From positions 1-48,118 of the IMG/VR virus record IMGVR_UViG_3300020156_000038: DNA of 48,118 nt. One strand, written 5' to 3'. The position numbers and the translations under genes were made by a program. Shown piece by piece: positions 1 through 6,655 of this stretch; the first letter of the stretch is position 1; each line of letters opens with the position of its first letter. The DNA is from a virus. Below the pieces are notes generated by a model. That model had not been told where the DNA came from. It was given only the letters and a program-made list of their open reading frames with translations, and searched no databases.

Positions 1-127
1 CATCCTTTCCCTCGCGCAGAACAACATGCCGTCTGCGCAATCGGCCAGCTTCAGCACCACCTCTTCACGCGGTGTAACTTCGATGCTGAAGTCCACCGTG
101 TTAAGCAGCTGCTCCTCAACCTCGCCG
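1..127. repeat. 127-bp terminal direct repeat, left copy
   Basis: These 127 bases are identical to 47992-48118. The repeat lies inside one reading frame that continues seamlessly across the join (the HD-domain gene). Together with a length equal to a common assembler k-mer, this points to the overlap left when a circular assembly graph is linearised, not to a biological terminal repeat. The unique circle would be 47,991 bp. Confidence 0.93.
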
Positions 128-456
128 AACTCCTTGCGGATGCCGAGCGCCCGCTTAGCAGGGCTGGGCACGTCGCCGGTGTATTGCTCGGCCAGGTCGT
201 GCGTCAGTGCCTTCATCAGCAGCGCCGCTGACGGCTTGCCATCCTCCAGCAGCATGCAGAACATCGCGACGCCGTGGCTGTGCTGACCCACCGTGTTCTC
301 CGTCACCGTGGGGATGGTGTGGAACCGTTTGACTGCGCTGCCGTCGAACAGCGTGCGCACCTGCGCTAATGCCTTGCTGCCCGGATTGAAGAACGCTTTG
401 TCACCGTGATGAAAGTTGGCGTCGTAGTGGCCCAGGAACGGTGAGATGTCAACCAC
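1..456 (-). CDS. HD-domain 5'-deoxynucleotidase (YfbR-like), N-terminal part; continues at 47991
   Basis: This is the N-terminal 152 codons of a protein split by linearisation; joining to 47991-47833 gives 204 aa, close to the roughly 199 aa of E. coli YfbR. GTG at 456 is chosen because AAGGAG stands 7-8 nt upstream and it overlaps the stop of the upstream thymidylate-synthase-like gene by 8 nt. HD-phosphohydrolase metal residues are visible: H59 and H61 (GQHSHG) and H86-D87 in THDLAEQ, followed by YTGDVPSPAK, a sequence typical of YfbR-type nucleotidases. Known members dephosphorylate deoxynucleoside 5'-monophosphates. In this operon it may remove dTMP or another dNMP to favour a modified nucleotide; that role is inferred. 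Confidence 0.85.
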   Translation of the reverse strand, partial: MVDISPFLGHYDANFHHGDKAFFNPGSKALAQVRTLFDGSAVKRFHTIPTVTENTVGQHSHGVAMFCMLLEDGKPSAALLMKALTHDLAEQYTGDVPSPAKRALGIRKEFGEVEEQLLNTVDFSIEVTPREEVVLKLADCADGMLFCARERM

Positions 457-1522
457 GGGTCTGCTCCTTTGCTGCGCGCTTGGCACTGCGCCGTTCGAGC
501 CACTCTTTGCAGGCGATGCGCCAGTCCCACGCGGCGATCTTGAGCACATGCTCGTCGGCTTCGTCGTACTGCTTGTTCCGCCACGCGTCATGCGCCAGAT
601 ACATGGGCACGGCCACTTCGCCGATGAACCTGCTGTTCCACTTGGTGTACTCGTTGTGGATGCCGTTGCGGGTCAGCAGGTAATGCAGGTCTTGGTGCCA
701 TGCATCCAGTGAGCAATCCACCAGCGGCATCAAAGCGCAATCCTTGTGAGTGGTGGTATAGCGACAGCTACGCAGCGCGTCATCGGCCAGGATCAGGATG
801 TCCTCTTCCTTGACGATGTCCGTGTACAGATGCAGGTTGTTCGACACCTGGCGGTACACGCCAACCGGCACGCCGATCTTCGCCGCCATGTACTCCTGCA
901 GGATGCTGAAGTGCACGGCATTCGCCCCGTAGCAGCCCCACAGCATGTCGTTGCTGCGGTTGCACACGGTCATATTAAGCACGCCGCCACGGCAGTCGAA
1001 GTACGCATGCGTGTTGCACGGCACGTCCTTACCGCCAGCCTGCGCCACCCAAAGGTCGGAATGACTTGTATCGGCCATGTACTCAACGCCATCCAAGTTA
1101 GGCGCTGCGTTCCACATGGCGAGAACAGCACGGCGGCTATTTGGATTGTTGCGCAAATCTTTTGCGATAACTTCCAACTGGTCGTAGCCGAAGAAGTTTC
1201 GCCAGCGCCAGCCGTAGGCACCCCAGATGCTTTTTCCATCGTCGCTGTATTCACGGAAACGCTTGTTGAACAACATGGGGAACAGCAAATCGTTGCGCCC
1301 GCCGAGCATCCACAGGCTTTCCATCAGATGGAAGAACGGGTTGGCGTCACGCAGCGGCGAGAACAGCACCCGGCGCTGCGGCTGGTAGTACACCGTTGTG
1401 ACCGGCGCCGGCATCACCAGCACCGTACCGTTGCGGCTGTCCTCACGGATGCCTACCTGTTGCACCTTGTACAAGGCTTCGTTCAACGCTTCCGATACGC
1501 TACTTGCATGTACGATGTCCAC
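449..1522 (-). CDS. Thymidylate synthase family protein (candidate dUMP hydroxymethylase)
   Basis: The 357-aa product keeps the TS catalytic framework: paired arginines 130-131, nucleophile C169 in DVPCNTH, phosphate-binding R189-S190 and D192 in NRSND, an Asn (N201 in GANAVHF) where dUMP-specific enzymes have Asn and dCMP hydroxymethylases Asp, and H231/Y233 in NNLHLY. The substrate is therefore probably dUMP. The family includes both methylating TS and phage enzymes adding a hydroxymethyl group; sequence alone does not decide, but the neighbouring hmdU-type gene favours hydroxymethylation. GTG at 1522 is preferred to the longer ORF because GAGGAG lies just upstream and the preceding gene stops 1 nt before it. 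It overlaps the HD gene by 8 nt, indicating translational coupling. Confidence 0.85.
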   Translation of the reverse strand: MDIVHASSVSEALNEALYKVQQVGIREDSRNGTVLVMPAPVTTVYYQPQRRVLFSPLRDANPFFHLMESLWMLGGRNDLLFPMLFNKRFREYSDDGKSIWGAYGWRWRNFFGYDQLEVIAKDLRNNPNSRRAVLAMWNAAPNLDGVEYMADTSHSDLWVAQAGGKDVPCNTHAYFDCRGGVLNMTVCNRSNDMLWGCYGANAVHFSILQEYMAAKIGVPVGVYRQVSNNLHLYTDIVKEEDILILADDALRSCRYTTTHKDCALMPLVDCSLDAWHQDLHYLLTRNGIHNEYTKWNSRFIGEVAVPMYLAHDAWRNKQYDEADEHVLKIAAWDWRIACKEWLERRSAKRAAKEQTRG

Positions 1523-1523
1523 T

Positions 1524-2372
1524 TTACTCTCCTCGACCAGGATAACGGGAGCGCGGCCGACCCTGGCCCATCCGTACGCGCTCGTACTTGTCAAACTCAC
1601 ACAGACAGTTCTGTAGGTCCTGTGCGTCAATCGGTTGTAGGTTGTGGTTACGTTCGCGCTGTATGAACTTGGTCACCGCGTCGAACAGCATGTCGAAGTC
1701 ACGCTGCCAGATGGCAGGGTTCATCCGTTGCTTGTATGGCCTGTCGAACACGCGGTTCAGTCCGCGCCTGCTGCCTTCTCCCATTGCTGCCCATGTCCAC
1801 CAGTCGGGCGCTTGCTTCAGGTGGCCGTAGTGCTTCGTATCTGCCACTACCTGCGCCGCCAGGAAGTCACCGATGCCGTCTTGCGCCGCCAGCCTTGCGT
1901 GAAACGACGCCAGCGTATCACCTTCCTTCGGTGCGATATGCTTGCGTGCGTCCCATATGGGCTGCAGTACCCGTTCAGCGTAGTACTTCTCCTTCGGTAT
2001 GGCATTGCGGTGTGTCGTGATCATGTAGGCACCAGTCCACACCTTCTGGCCCAACGCGCTGCGCTTGCTGAGCACCCGCTGAAACCGTTTGGCGTCGTAC
2101 GGTATGGGTATACTCATGTCGTTCAGCGTTTCGTGCCAATTCACCACACGCGCCACCAGCATGGCGAAGAACAGGTAGCCGTGGTCACCGAGCACGTCGC
2201 GCCAGTTCTCCTTGATCCAAATGGTCTCCGTATCTAGTTCGCGGTACACGTTGCAGAAGCGGTACTCCTGCAGAATGGCGTCCTGTGTCCACGGCTTCGC
2301 CATATCCATCTGCCGCCGCTGGTAAATGCGGTGTCGCTCACACATGAACTTCAGCAGCTCATCGATGCGCAT
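1524..2372 (-). CDS. HhH-glycosylase-fold helical protein of the 5-hmdU DNA kinase / aGPT-pyrophosphorylase family
   Basis: 282 aa. I recognise the motif series of this phage DNA-hypermodification family: KPWTxDxIL (26-34), RFCNVYRELDTET (38-50), a helix-hairpin-helix-like GIGDFLAAQVVADTKH (166-181) and GEGSRRGLNR (198-207). Relatives occur in phages that convert 5-hydroxymethyl-dU in DNA to more complex thymines, either as the helical domain of the hmdU DNA kinase or as alpha-glutamyl/putrescinyl-thymine pyrophosphorylase. No P-loop is visible here, so it would act as a stand-alone transferase/pyrophosphorylase or work with a separate kinase. ATG 2372 has GGAG 7 nt upstream and overlaps the glycosyltransferase stop by 14 nt. 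Family placement is from memory of motifs, not a search. Confidence 0.68.
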   Translation of the reverse strand: MRIDELLKFMCERHRIYQRRQMDMAKPWTQDAILQEYRFCNVYRELDTETIWIKENWRDVLGDHGYLFFAMLVARVVNWHETLNDMSIPIPYDAKRFQRVLSKRSALGQKVWTGAYMITTHRNAIPKEKYYAERVLQPIWDARKHIAPKEGDTLASFHARLAAQDGIGDFLAAQVVADTKHYGHLKQAPDWWTWAAMGEGSRRGLNRVFDRPYKQRMNPAIWQRDFDMLFDAVTKFIQRERNHNLQPIDAQDLQNCLCEFDKYERVRMGQGRPRSRYPGRGE

Positions 2373-3174
2373 TCTTGTACTCCATACCAGCGAGAATAGC
2401 ACGACGCCAGTTGACCTTGACATCCGTGCGTGTGCCCCACATGGTGCCATTACCCTTCTGTTGCTTGGTGACCACCGTAACGCAGTCCGGGTGCAGCTTG
2501 GCAAGCTGCTCAGCGGCTTTGCGCTGTACGTCGTCGGTGCGGTAGGTGCTACACCCGCCTTCTTCGTTACTGCCACGCTGCTCCTGAACCAGCCGATTCA
2601 GTTGGAAGCATTCGTGTCCGCGCTTGAGCAGTTGCAGCTGGACGTCGAAGTCCTCCATGACAGGTACACGGAACTTGATGCCTTCACGCTTCAGCAGGTC
2701 GCGGTCGTAGGCCAGCGCCCGCAGCTGTCGCGTGTTGAAGTCGAGCGCCGCGCGGTTGTTGGCGAACAGACGATGCCCGATGCTGCCGTGGCCGTAGCGC
2801 CGCAGCAGCTTGACAACCTCGGCCAGCCCTGCCGCGCGCTGTGCCTCAGTGGCCTTGCGGTAGCGCACGCTGGGCTCACCATCCAAACCCTCAGCTTCGT
2901 CGCGCCAGGACCACGAGCTCAGGTCGTCGTCTAGCATCAGAATGTGCGGGTCGTCGCTGCATTCCAGTATAGACTGACGCGTTGCAGCGATGCCCTTGGC
3001 AGAACATCCTCGAACACGCGCGCCCAACAGCGCTGGATGCCCTTCAAACGACTTCACCTCCTTTACTGGACACACGACGGTGACGCCATATTTCTTGACC
3101 AGCTTGGGGCCAAGTTCACGGATGGTGAACTGCATTTCAGGGCCACGGTTCAGGGTTGGGATGAAGATACGCAT
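2359..3174 (-). CDS. GT-A fold glycosyltransferase, TAGT-like
   Basis: 271 aa. The N-terminus MRIFIPTLNR, then GIAATRQSI (61-69) and an LDDDL metal/nucleotide-sugar motif (81-85) are the signature of GT-A glycosyltransferases. The arrangement resembles TAGT enzymes (TET/JBP-associated glycosyltransferases), which attach sugars to hydroxymethylated pyrimidines. MEDFD (173-177) could supply the acidic base of the acceptor site. It is the gene directly upstream of the hmdU-family protein and TS-like enzyme, so a role in glycosylating a modified thymine in phage DNA is the simplest inference; the sugar donor is unknown. The ATG overlaps the stop of the preceding small gene (TAATG). Confidence 0.7.
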   Translation of the reverse strand: MRIFIPTLNRGPEMQFTIRELGPKLVKKYGVTVVCPVKEVKSFEGHPALLGARVRGCSAKGIAATRQSILECSDDPHILMLDDDLSSWSWRDEAEGLDGEPSVRYRKATEAQRAAGLAEVVKLLRRYGHGSIGHRLFANNRAALDFNTRQLRALAYDRDLLKREGIKFRVPVMEDFDVQLQLLKRGHECFQLNRLVQEQRGSNEEGGCSTYRTDDVQRKAAEQLAKLHPDCVTVVTKQQKGNGTMWGTRTDVKVNWRRAILAGMEYKNAHR

Positions 3175-3374
3175 TAGGTGGTCTCCAGTTCGCGCGCCGC
3201 TTTAACGGCTTCGAGTCGATTGAATTGGTTGACGAGGTAGCGGCCGAACTTGACCGGGTCTTCCACGCCGTCCTTATACAGCTTCATGACGAACTGGTCG
3301 CCACGTTTTATGAACACCTCGCCCTTACGGCGAGGCTTATTGCTCATCGTCATGGACCACGTGTGTTCGGCCAT
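3174..3374 (-). CDS. Small basic protein, 66 aa, unknown
   Basis: ATG 3374 has a near-perfect AGGAGG 6 nt upstream, which decides this start over the longer frame. The product begins MAEHTWSMTM, is rich in Lys/Arg (NKPRRKGEVFIKRGD) and has no cysteine or membrane segment. It starts 1 nt after the stop of the CxxC gene, and its own stop overlaps the glycosyltransferase start. I recognise no family. Confidence 0.75.
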   Translation of the reverse strand: MAEHTWSMTMSNKPRRKGEVFIKRGDQFVMKLYKDGVEDPVKFGRYLVNQFNRLEAVKAARELETT

Positions 3375-3375
3375 G

Positions 3376-3669
3376 TCAGCCTCCTGCCATGCGGAGCCAG
3401 TGTTCACTGGCGTCGTCCGCATCACGGTACACGTATCGCTCACCATTGCGACCGCTGCGCATGATGACCGGACCGTCTTGCTCCTCGTAGTCCTCGCGCA
3501 CCTTGCCAGTGCCGCTGCAGACTTCACACGGTTGATCGTACTTGCCTTCGAGATACGCTTCGAAGTCTTCCTCATCCCAGTCCTCTTGGTTCACGATGCC
3601 GAGGTGGGCGCTGCTGTGTTCTTCGCCCTTACATAACGGGCAGATGATCCACGGTGCCTTGCTGCTCAT
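3376..3669 (-). CDS. Small zinc-finger-like protein, 97 aa
   Basis: Two CxxC pairs, CPLC (10-13) and CEVCSGTGK (about 48-56), could bind one zinc ion; the second pair resembles the DnaJ-type CxxCxGxG repeat. The acidic stretch between them (EDWDEEDFEAYLEGKYD) is a common feature of small phage zinc-ribbon proteins of unknown role. AAGGAG lies 8 nt before ATG 3669 and overlaps the sulfotransferase-like stop codon, so the genes are co-translated. Confidence 0.75.
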   Translation of the reverse strand: MSSKAPWIICPLCKGEEHSSAHLGIVNQEDWDEEDFEAYLEGKYDQPCEVCSGTGKVREDYEEQDGPVIMRSGRNGERYVYRDADDASEHWLRMAGG

Positions 3670-3673
3670 GGTC

Positions 3674-4396
3674 CTACTCCTTGTATCCGTAACGCTTGGC
3701 GAGTGACTTGATCTGCTTCCCCAGGTCGGTGTCGATGTCGATCATCTCGGCGAAGGTAAGCGGCGTGTACGCACGGAAGCCGCCTGTCTTGTTCATCGGC
3801 TTCAGGTGCGCGGGGTACGGCTCGTTCTTGCCCAGCATCTCCATGATGGCTGGCCACGCCTGCTGGTAGCGCTCCAGGTTGAACGTGAGGTCGGCCTGTT
3901 TTTCGCTCAGCTGGTTATGCGCCAGCCAGTAGTGCATCGCGCGCAGCATGGCGTTCTTGCGGATGTCCGGAATCAGCCCGTTGTCCACGTAGAACTGCCA
4001 CGTCACCGAGCCGAATATCTTGGTCATCGATGGGATGGCCTTGCGCGGGTCGCGGGTGATGTGCAGCGTGTGCTTGAAGTCGAAGTCGCTGCGGCGTTCG
4101 CCCACATGCTTCTTCAGCTGGCTTTCCTGCCACGGAGCCATCGGGTACCAGTCGCTGTCCACCACGAAGTAGTGGCTGACCGTGCCGTCGTCTCCGACCT
4201 TCTCATGCAGCACGTTGATGCCAACGGTGCGCAACGCCTTGGCGGTGAACATGGTGCCGCTGCGCCCAGAGCCGAGCACGAGCAGCTTCTTCGGGATGCG
4301 CACGCCCTTGCTCTTGCGAACGCCCCACTTCTCCTCGCTGCTGCGCAGGTGAGGCTCCTTCTCGAATACGATGATGTCGCGGCCGTTGACCTTCAT
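3674..4396 (-). CDS. Sulfotransferase-superfamily P-loop protein
   Basis: 240 aa. GSGRSGT (42-48) matches the 5'-phosphosulfate-binding loop of PAPS-dependent sulfotransferases, and HITRDPRKAIPSM (112-124) matches the 3'-phosphate-binding strand/helix with its conserved Arg and Ser. The remaining length is enough for one catalytic domain; there is no signal peptide or membrane anchor, so it acts in the cytoplasm. Known members transfer sulfate from PAPS to hydroxyl or amino groups. It is the first gene after a terminator and lies upstream of the glycosyltransferase, hmdU-family and TS-like genes in an overlapping operon, so a sugar or base substituent in phage DNA is a plausible acceptor. That is inference; some superfamily members have other activities. 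AGAGGA lies 11 nt before the ATG. Confidence 0.72.
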   Translation of the reverse strand: MKVNGRDIIVFEKEPHLRSSEEKWGVRKSKGVRIPKKLLVLGSGRSGTMFTAKALRTVGINVLHEKVGDDGTVSHYFVVDSDWYPMAPWQESQLKKHVGERRSDFDFKHTLHITRDPRKAIPSMTKIFGSVTWQFYVDNGLIPDIRKNAMLRAMHYWLAHNQLSEKQADLTFNLERYQQAWPAIMEMLGKNEPYPAHLKPMNKTGGFRAYTPLTFAEMIDIDTDLGKQIKSLAKRYGYKE

Positions 4397-4429
4397 ATCA
4401 CAATTGTCCTCTTGCGGTATAAGACAAAA

Positions 4430-4453
4430 GAACCCGGCTCGGAGGCCGGGTTC
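4430..4453 (-). terminator. Rho-independent terminator (minus strand)
   Basis: A perfect 9-bp stem GAACCCGGC / GCCGGGTTC with a 6-nt loop is followed on the minus strand by TTTTGTCTT. It sits just downstream of the histone-like gene and upstream of the sulfotransferase-like gene, so it separates two minus-strand transcription units. The modification operon therefore needs its own promoter or read-through. Confidence 0.85.
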
Positions 4454-4482
4454 TCAGATTGCAGCCTATCGGCTAACCTGCA

Positions 4483-5652
4483 TCAGTTGACTTCGATGTA
4501 GCCGCGCTCGATGTTCCAGTGCAGGTTGTGGCTGCCGCCACCGTTGGCGAAGAACTCGCCGACCGTCTTGGACTTCTTCAGCAGTTCGAACGTGTCGTAG
4601 CTGGCGGTGCCTTCGCGCTTCGGGTTGTCCTTGACGAGCACCTTGATCTTCTGGCTCTCGCTGAACGCGCCCTTGCGGCCACGGCGACCTTCGCCCTGGT
4701 CCTTCTTGCCTGCGGCCTTCTTGGCCGGTGCCTTCTTGGCTGCTGCGCCCTTGCCAGTGCCCTTGGTCAGCTTGGTCGGCTTGGCCGCGCCGTTGGCCTT
4801 GCCTGCGGTCTTCTTGGCCGGTGCCTTCTTGGCTGCGGGCTTCTTCTTGGCCTTCGGCTCGGCCTTGGCGGTCTTCTTGGCAGTGGTCTTCTTGGCGGTG
4901 TCGTTGCTCACGTTCTTCTCCTTCGATGCCTTTGCGGCGGGTTTGGTCTTGCTGGTGGTTGCCTCCTTGGTGGCAGGCTTCTTGGTGGCTGCGGCCTTCT
5001 TGGCTGCGGGCTTGCTCGCCGGCTTCTTCTGCGCGGCGTTCGGTGCGGCTTCCTGCTCGTTGGTCGCGGTGTCCTTGTTGTCTTGCTCGGTCATGCGCTT
5101 GCTCTCCAGTCGTGCGGCCTTCTTTTCGGCCTTGTTCTTCAGGGTGTTGTGGTTACGGACCGCACGCTTGATGGCATCGCGGTTCGATTCAGTAGGGGAC
5201 TCCTTCTTATCCCAGGTCCCCTTGCTGGGCTTCTTGCTGCTGCCAGCAATCAACTCGGTGGTGGTGCACGGTGCAACCGCAGGGCACGGACCAGTCTTCG
5301 GTAAGCCAGCTTTATGCGTGGCAATCACGTTGCGTTCGGCCAATGTCATACGTGCTGCATCGTTCATTGCGATCCCCTTGTCGGTGCTGAGCTTGTGTAG
5401 CGCCTTGGCGGCGCGGTCGGTCATGCGGATTGCTGCGGTCAGTGGCGTGGTGTAGTGCTCGATAGCCCGCCCCACCGGGTAAGTCTCGAGCTCCTTGTAC
5501 TCGCTGTGGAATTCGCGCGCTGCCATCTTGTGGATGTCGGTGGTCAGCTCGCCGTTACCTTCCTCAGTGCTGATATAGTGCACCACGCCCTTGTCTTCGT
5601 TCAGCAGGATCGCGCACCTGCTGTTTCGACTGCGGTATACAGCAACGTCCAT
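4483..5652 (-). CDS. Histone H1-like, lysine/alanine-rich DNA-binding protein
   Basis: 389 aa in three parts. Residues 1 to about 185 are an unrecognised globular region. About 190-310 is a low-complexity tail dominated by K, A, P and T with repeated AKKAPAKK units, very like bacterial histone-H1 tails. The C-terminal 65 residues (from GRRGRKGAFSE) form a compact domain containing KVLVKDNPKR and KTVGEFFANGG, a C-terminal module I have seen on other phage/proteobacterial H1-like proteins. An internal in-frame ATG (MTEQDN, near 5094) has GGAG 9 nt upstream and could give a shorter tail-plus-C-domain product. It probably binds or condenses DNA. ATG 5652 has GGAG 10 nt upstream. Confidence 0.75.
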   Translation of the reverse strand: MDVAVYRSRNSRCAILLNEDKGVVHYISTEEGNGELTTDIHKMAAREFHSEYKELETYPVGRAIEHYTTPLTAAIRMTDRAAKALHKLSTDKGIAMNDAARMTLAERNVIATHKAGLPKTGPCPAVAPCTTTELIAGSSKKPSKGTWDKKESPTESNRDAIKRAVRNHNTLKNKAEKKAARLESKRMTEQDNKDTATNEQEAAPNAAQKKPASKPAAKKAAATKKPATKEATTSKTKPAAKASKEKNVSNDTAKKTTAKKTAKAEPKAKKKPAAKKAPAKKTAGKANGAAKPTKLTKGTGKGAAAKKAPAKKAAGKKDQGEGRRGRKGAFSESQKIKVLVKDNPKREGTASYDTFELLKKSKTVGEFFANGGGSHNLHWNIERGYIEVN

Positions 5653-5656
5653 GTGC

Positions 5657-5986
5657 TCAGCGCTCCTGCTTCACGGTGCCGTTGGCGTTGCATGCCGTGG
5701 CGTACGCCTTGTCGTAGTCCGGCCAGCCTACCTCGCCGCCGCTCTGCTCGTACATGTGCACCATCCGACAATACTGCGCTTGCTCCAGCACCAGTGCGTC
5801 GTCCTTGAAACCACCGATGATGGCTGCTGCGGCCAGCAATGCCACCACGGTCAGGACCACGTACAGGATCATGTTGTTGCGGCTGCGGTTGTCTTCGATC
5901 TTCGTGTTGTAGCGGTTCATACGGGGCGTCTCCCTCAAGGCGCAGTGCGCGTCGTAGTCAGTTCCGTGCAGCTTCTTGGCTCGCAT
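5657..5986 (-). CDS. Single-pass membrane protein, 109 aa
   Basis: A hydrophobic segment (ILYVVLTVVALLAAAAIIGG, about residues 39-58) follows a basic, Asn-rich N-terminus, suggesting N-in topology with the C-terminal part (containing two Cys) in the periplasm. ATG 5986 overlaps the upstream stop (TGATG) and has GGAG 8 nt before it. A second possible start, MNRYNTK (near 5920), also has a GGGAG upstream. Function unknown. Confidence 0.65.
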   Translation of the reverse strand: MRAKKLHGTDYDAHCALRETPRMNRYNTKIEDNRSRNNMILYVVLTVVALLAAAAIIGGFKDDALVLEQAQYCRMVHMYEQSGGEVGWPDYDKAYATACNANGTVKQER

Positions 5987-6213
5987 CACTTGTTCTCCGG
6001 GTTGAACGGTACCACGTGGACGCATTCGCCCTTGTGCTCGTTCATGCTGTTGAACCGCATTGCCTTGCGGTTGGCTTCGTCACGCGTCGGCAGGCGTTGC
6101 GCCTTGGCAAGCTGCTGCGTACGGAACGAGCGGACCTTGGCGCTGCGGCGTGGCACGCAGACAAAACCCTGGAACTCATTCTTGTCGTTGTAGATGGTCA
6201 GCACGTAGATCAC
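5986..6213 (-). CDS. Small protein, 75 aa, unknown
   Basis: GTG 6213 is preceded by CAGGAGAGTACC, the same extended ribosome-binding site used by many genes of this arm. The product (MIYVLTIYNDKNEF...) has a predicted beta-rich N-terminus and a basic middle, with no cysteine pairs or membrane span. Its stop overlaps the next start. No family recognised. Confidence 0.65.
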   Translation of the reverse strand: MIYVLTIYNDKNEFQGFVCVPRRSAKVRSFRTQQLAKAQRLPTRDEANRKAMRFNSMNEHKGECVHVVPFNPENK

Positions 6214-6266
6214 GGTACTCTCCTGTATTGTGGACCACGCTGTGGACGCAACGTGGTGTGTAATGC

Positions 6267-6494
6267 TTAGGAAAAATCAGCGGCGCAGATTGCGTCGAGG
6301 TTGGCGATGGCCGTGTCGAGCGTAGGGCCGTGAATATCGAGCAGCACCGACCAATCGGATTCGAGAGTGACCACCGTGCCGTCGAGACTGACGACCGAGG
6401 CGTGGTATTGAAGACCGTCGAATAGAACAGACAGCTTGCAAGATTCAGCAGTGGCGCTGACTGCTTTTTCGATGAGCTTTTCGATGTTGCGCAT
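6267..6494 (-). CDS. Small protein, 75 aa, unknown
   Basis: ATG 6494 follows AGGAGTCTCACA, a good ribosome-binding site. The sequence has a helical start (NIEKLIEKAV) and an alternating beta-like middle (LSVLFDGLQYHASVVSLDG). It is the first gene after a 160-bp non-coding gap downstream of the helicase gene, so it may begin a transcript. Function unknown. Confidence 0.65.
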   Translation of the reverse strand: MRNIEKLIEKAVSATAESCKLSVLFDGLQYHASVVSLDGTVVTLESDWSVLLDIHGPTLDTAIANLDAICAADFS

Positions 6495-6655
6495 TGTGAG
6501 ACTCCTATTGCTGGATGGGCCTGCCCGGACTTGGCAGGTGGGGCGCTGGCCCCGCCCTAATCATCACCTGGGCGAAGGCCAGTGCGCAACCCCGCAATTG
6601 CGCCCTAACAAAACAAGAACTTAGCCTCTGCCAATTTAGGCCACCGCTGCGGCCG

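Noticed and set aside
1-127. Biological direct terminal repeats
   Set aside because: The length matches an assembler k-mer exactly and a single gene reads through the join, so an assembly overlap is far more likely.
1524-2576. Longer 350-aa start for the hmdU-family protein
   Set aside because: The extra N-terminus is an out-of-frame reading of the glycosyltransferase gene; ATG 2372 has a good ribosome-binding site and begins the recognisable domain.
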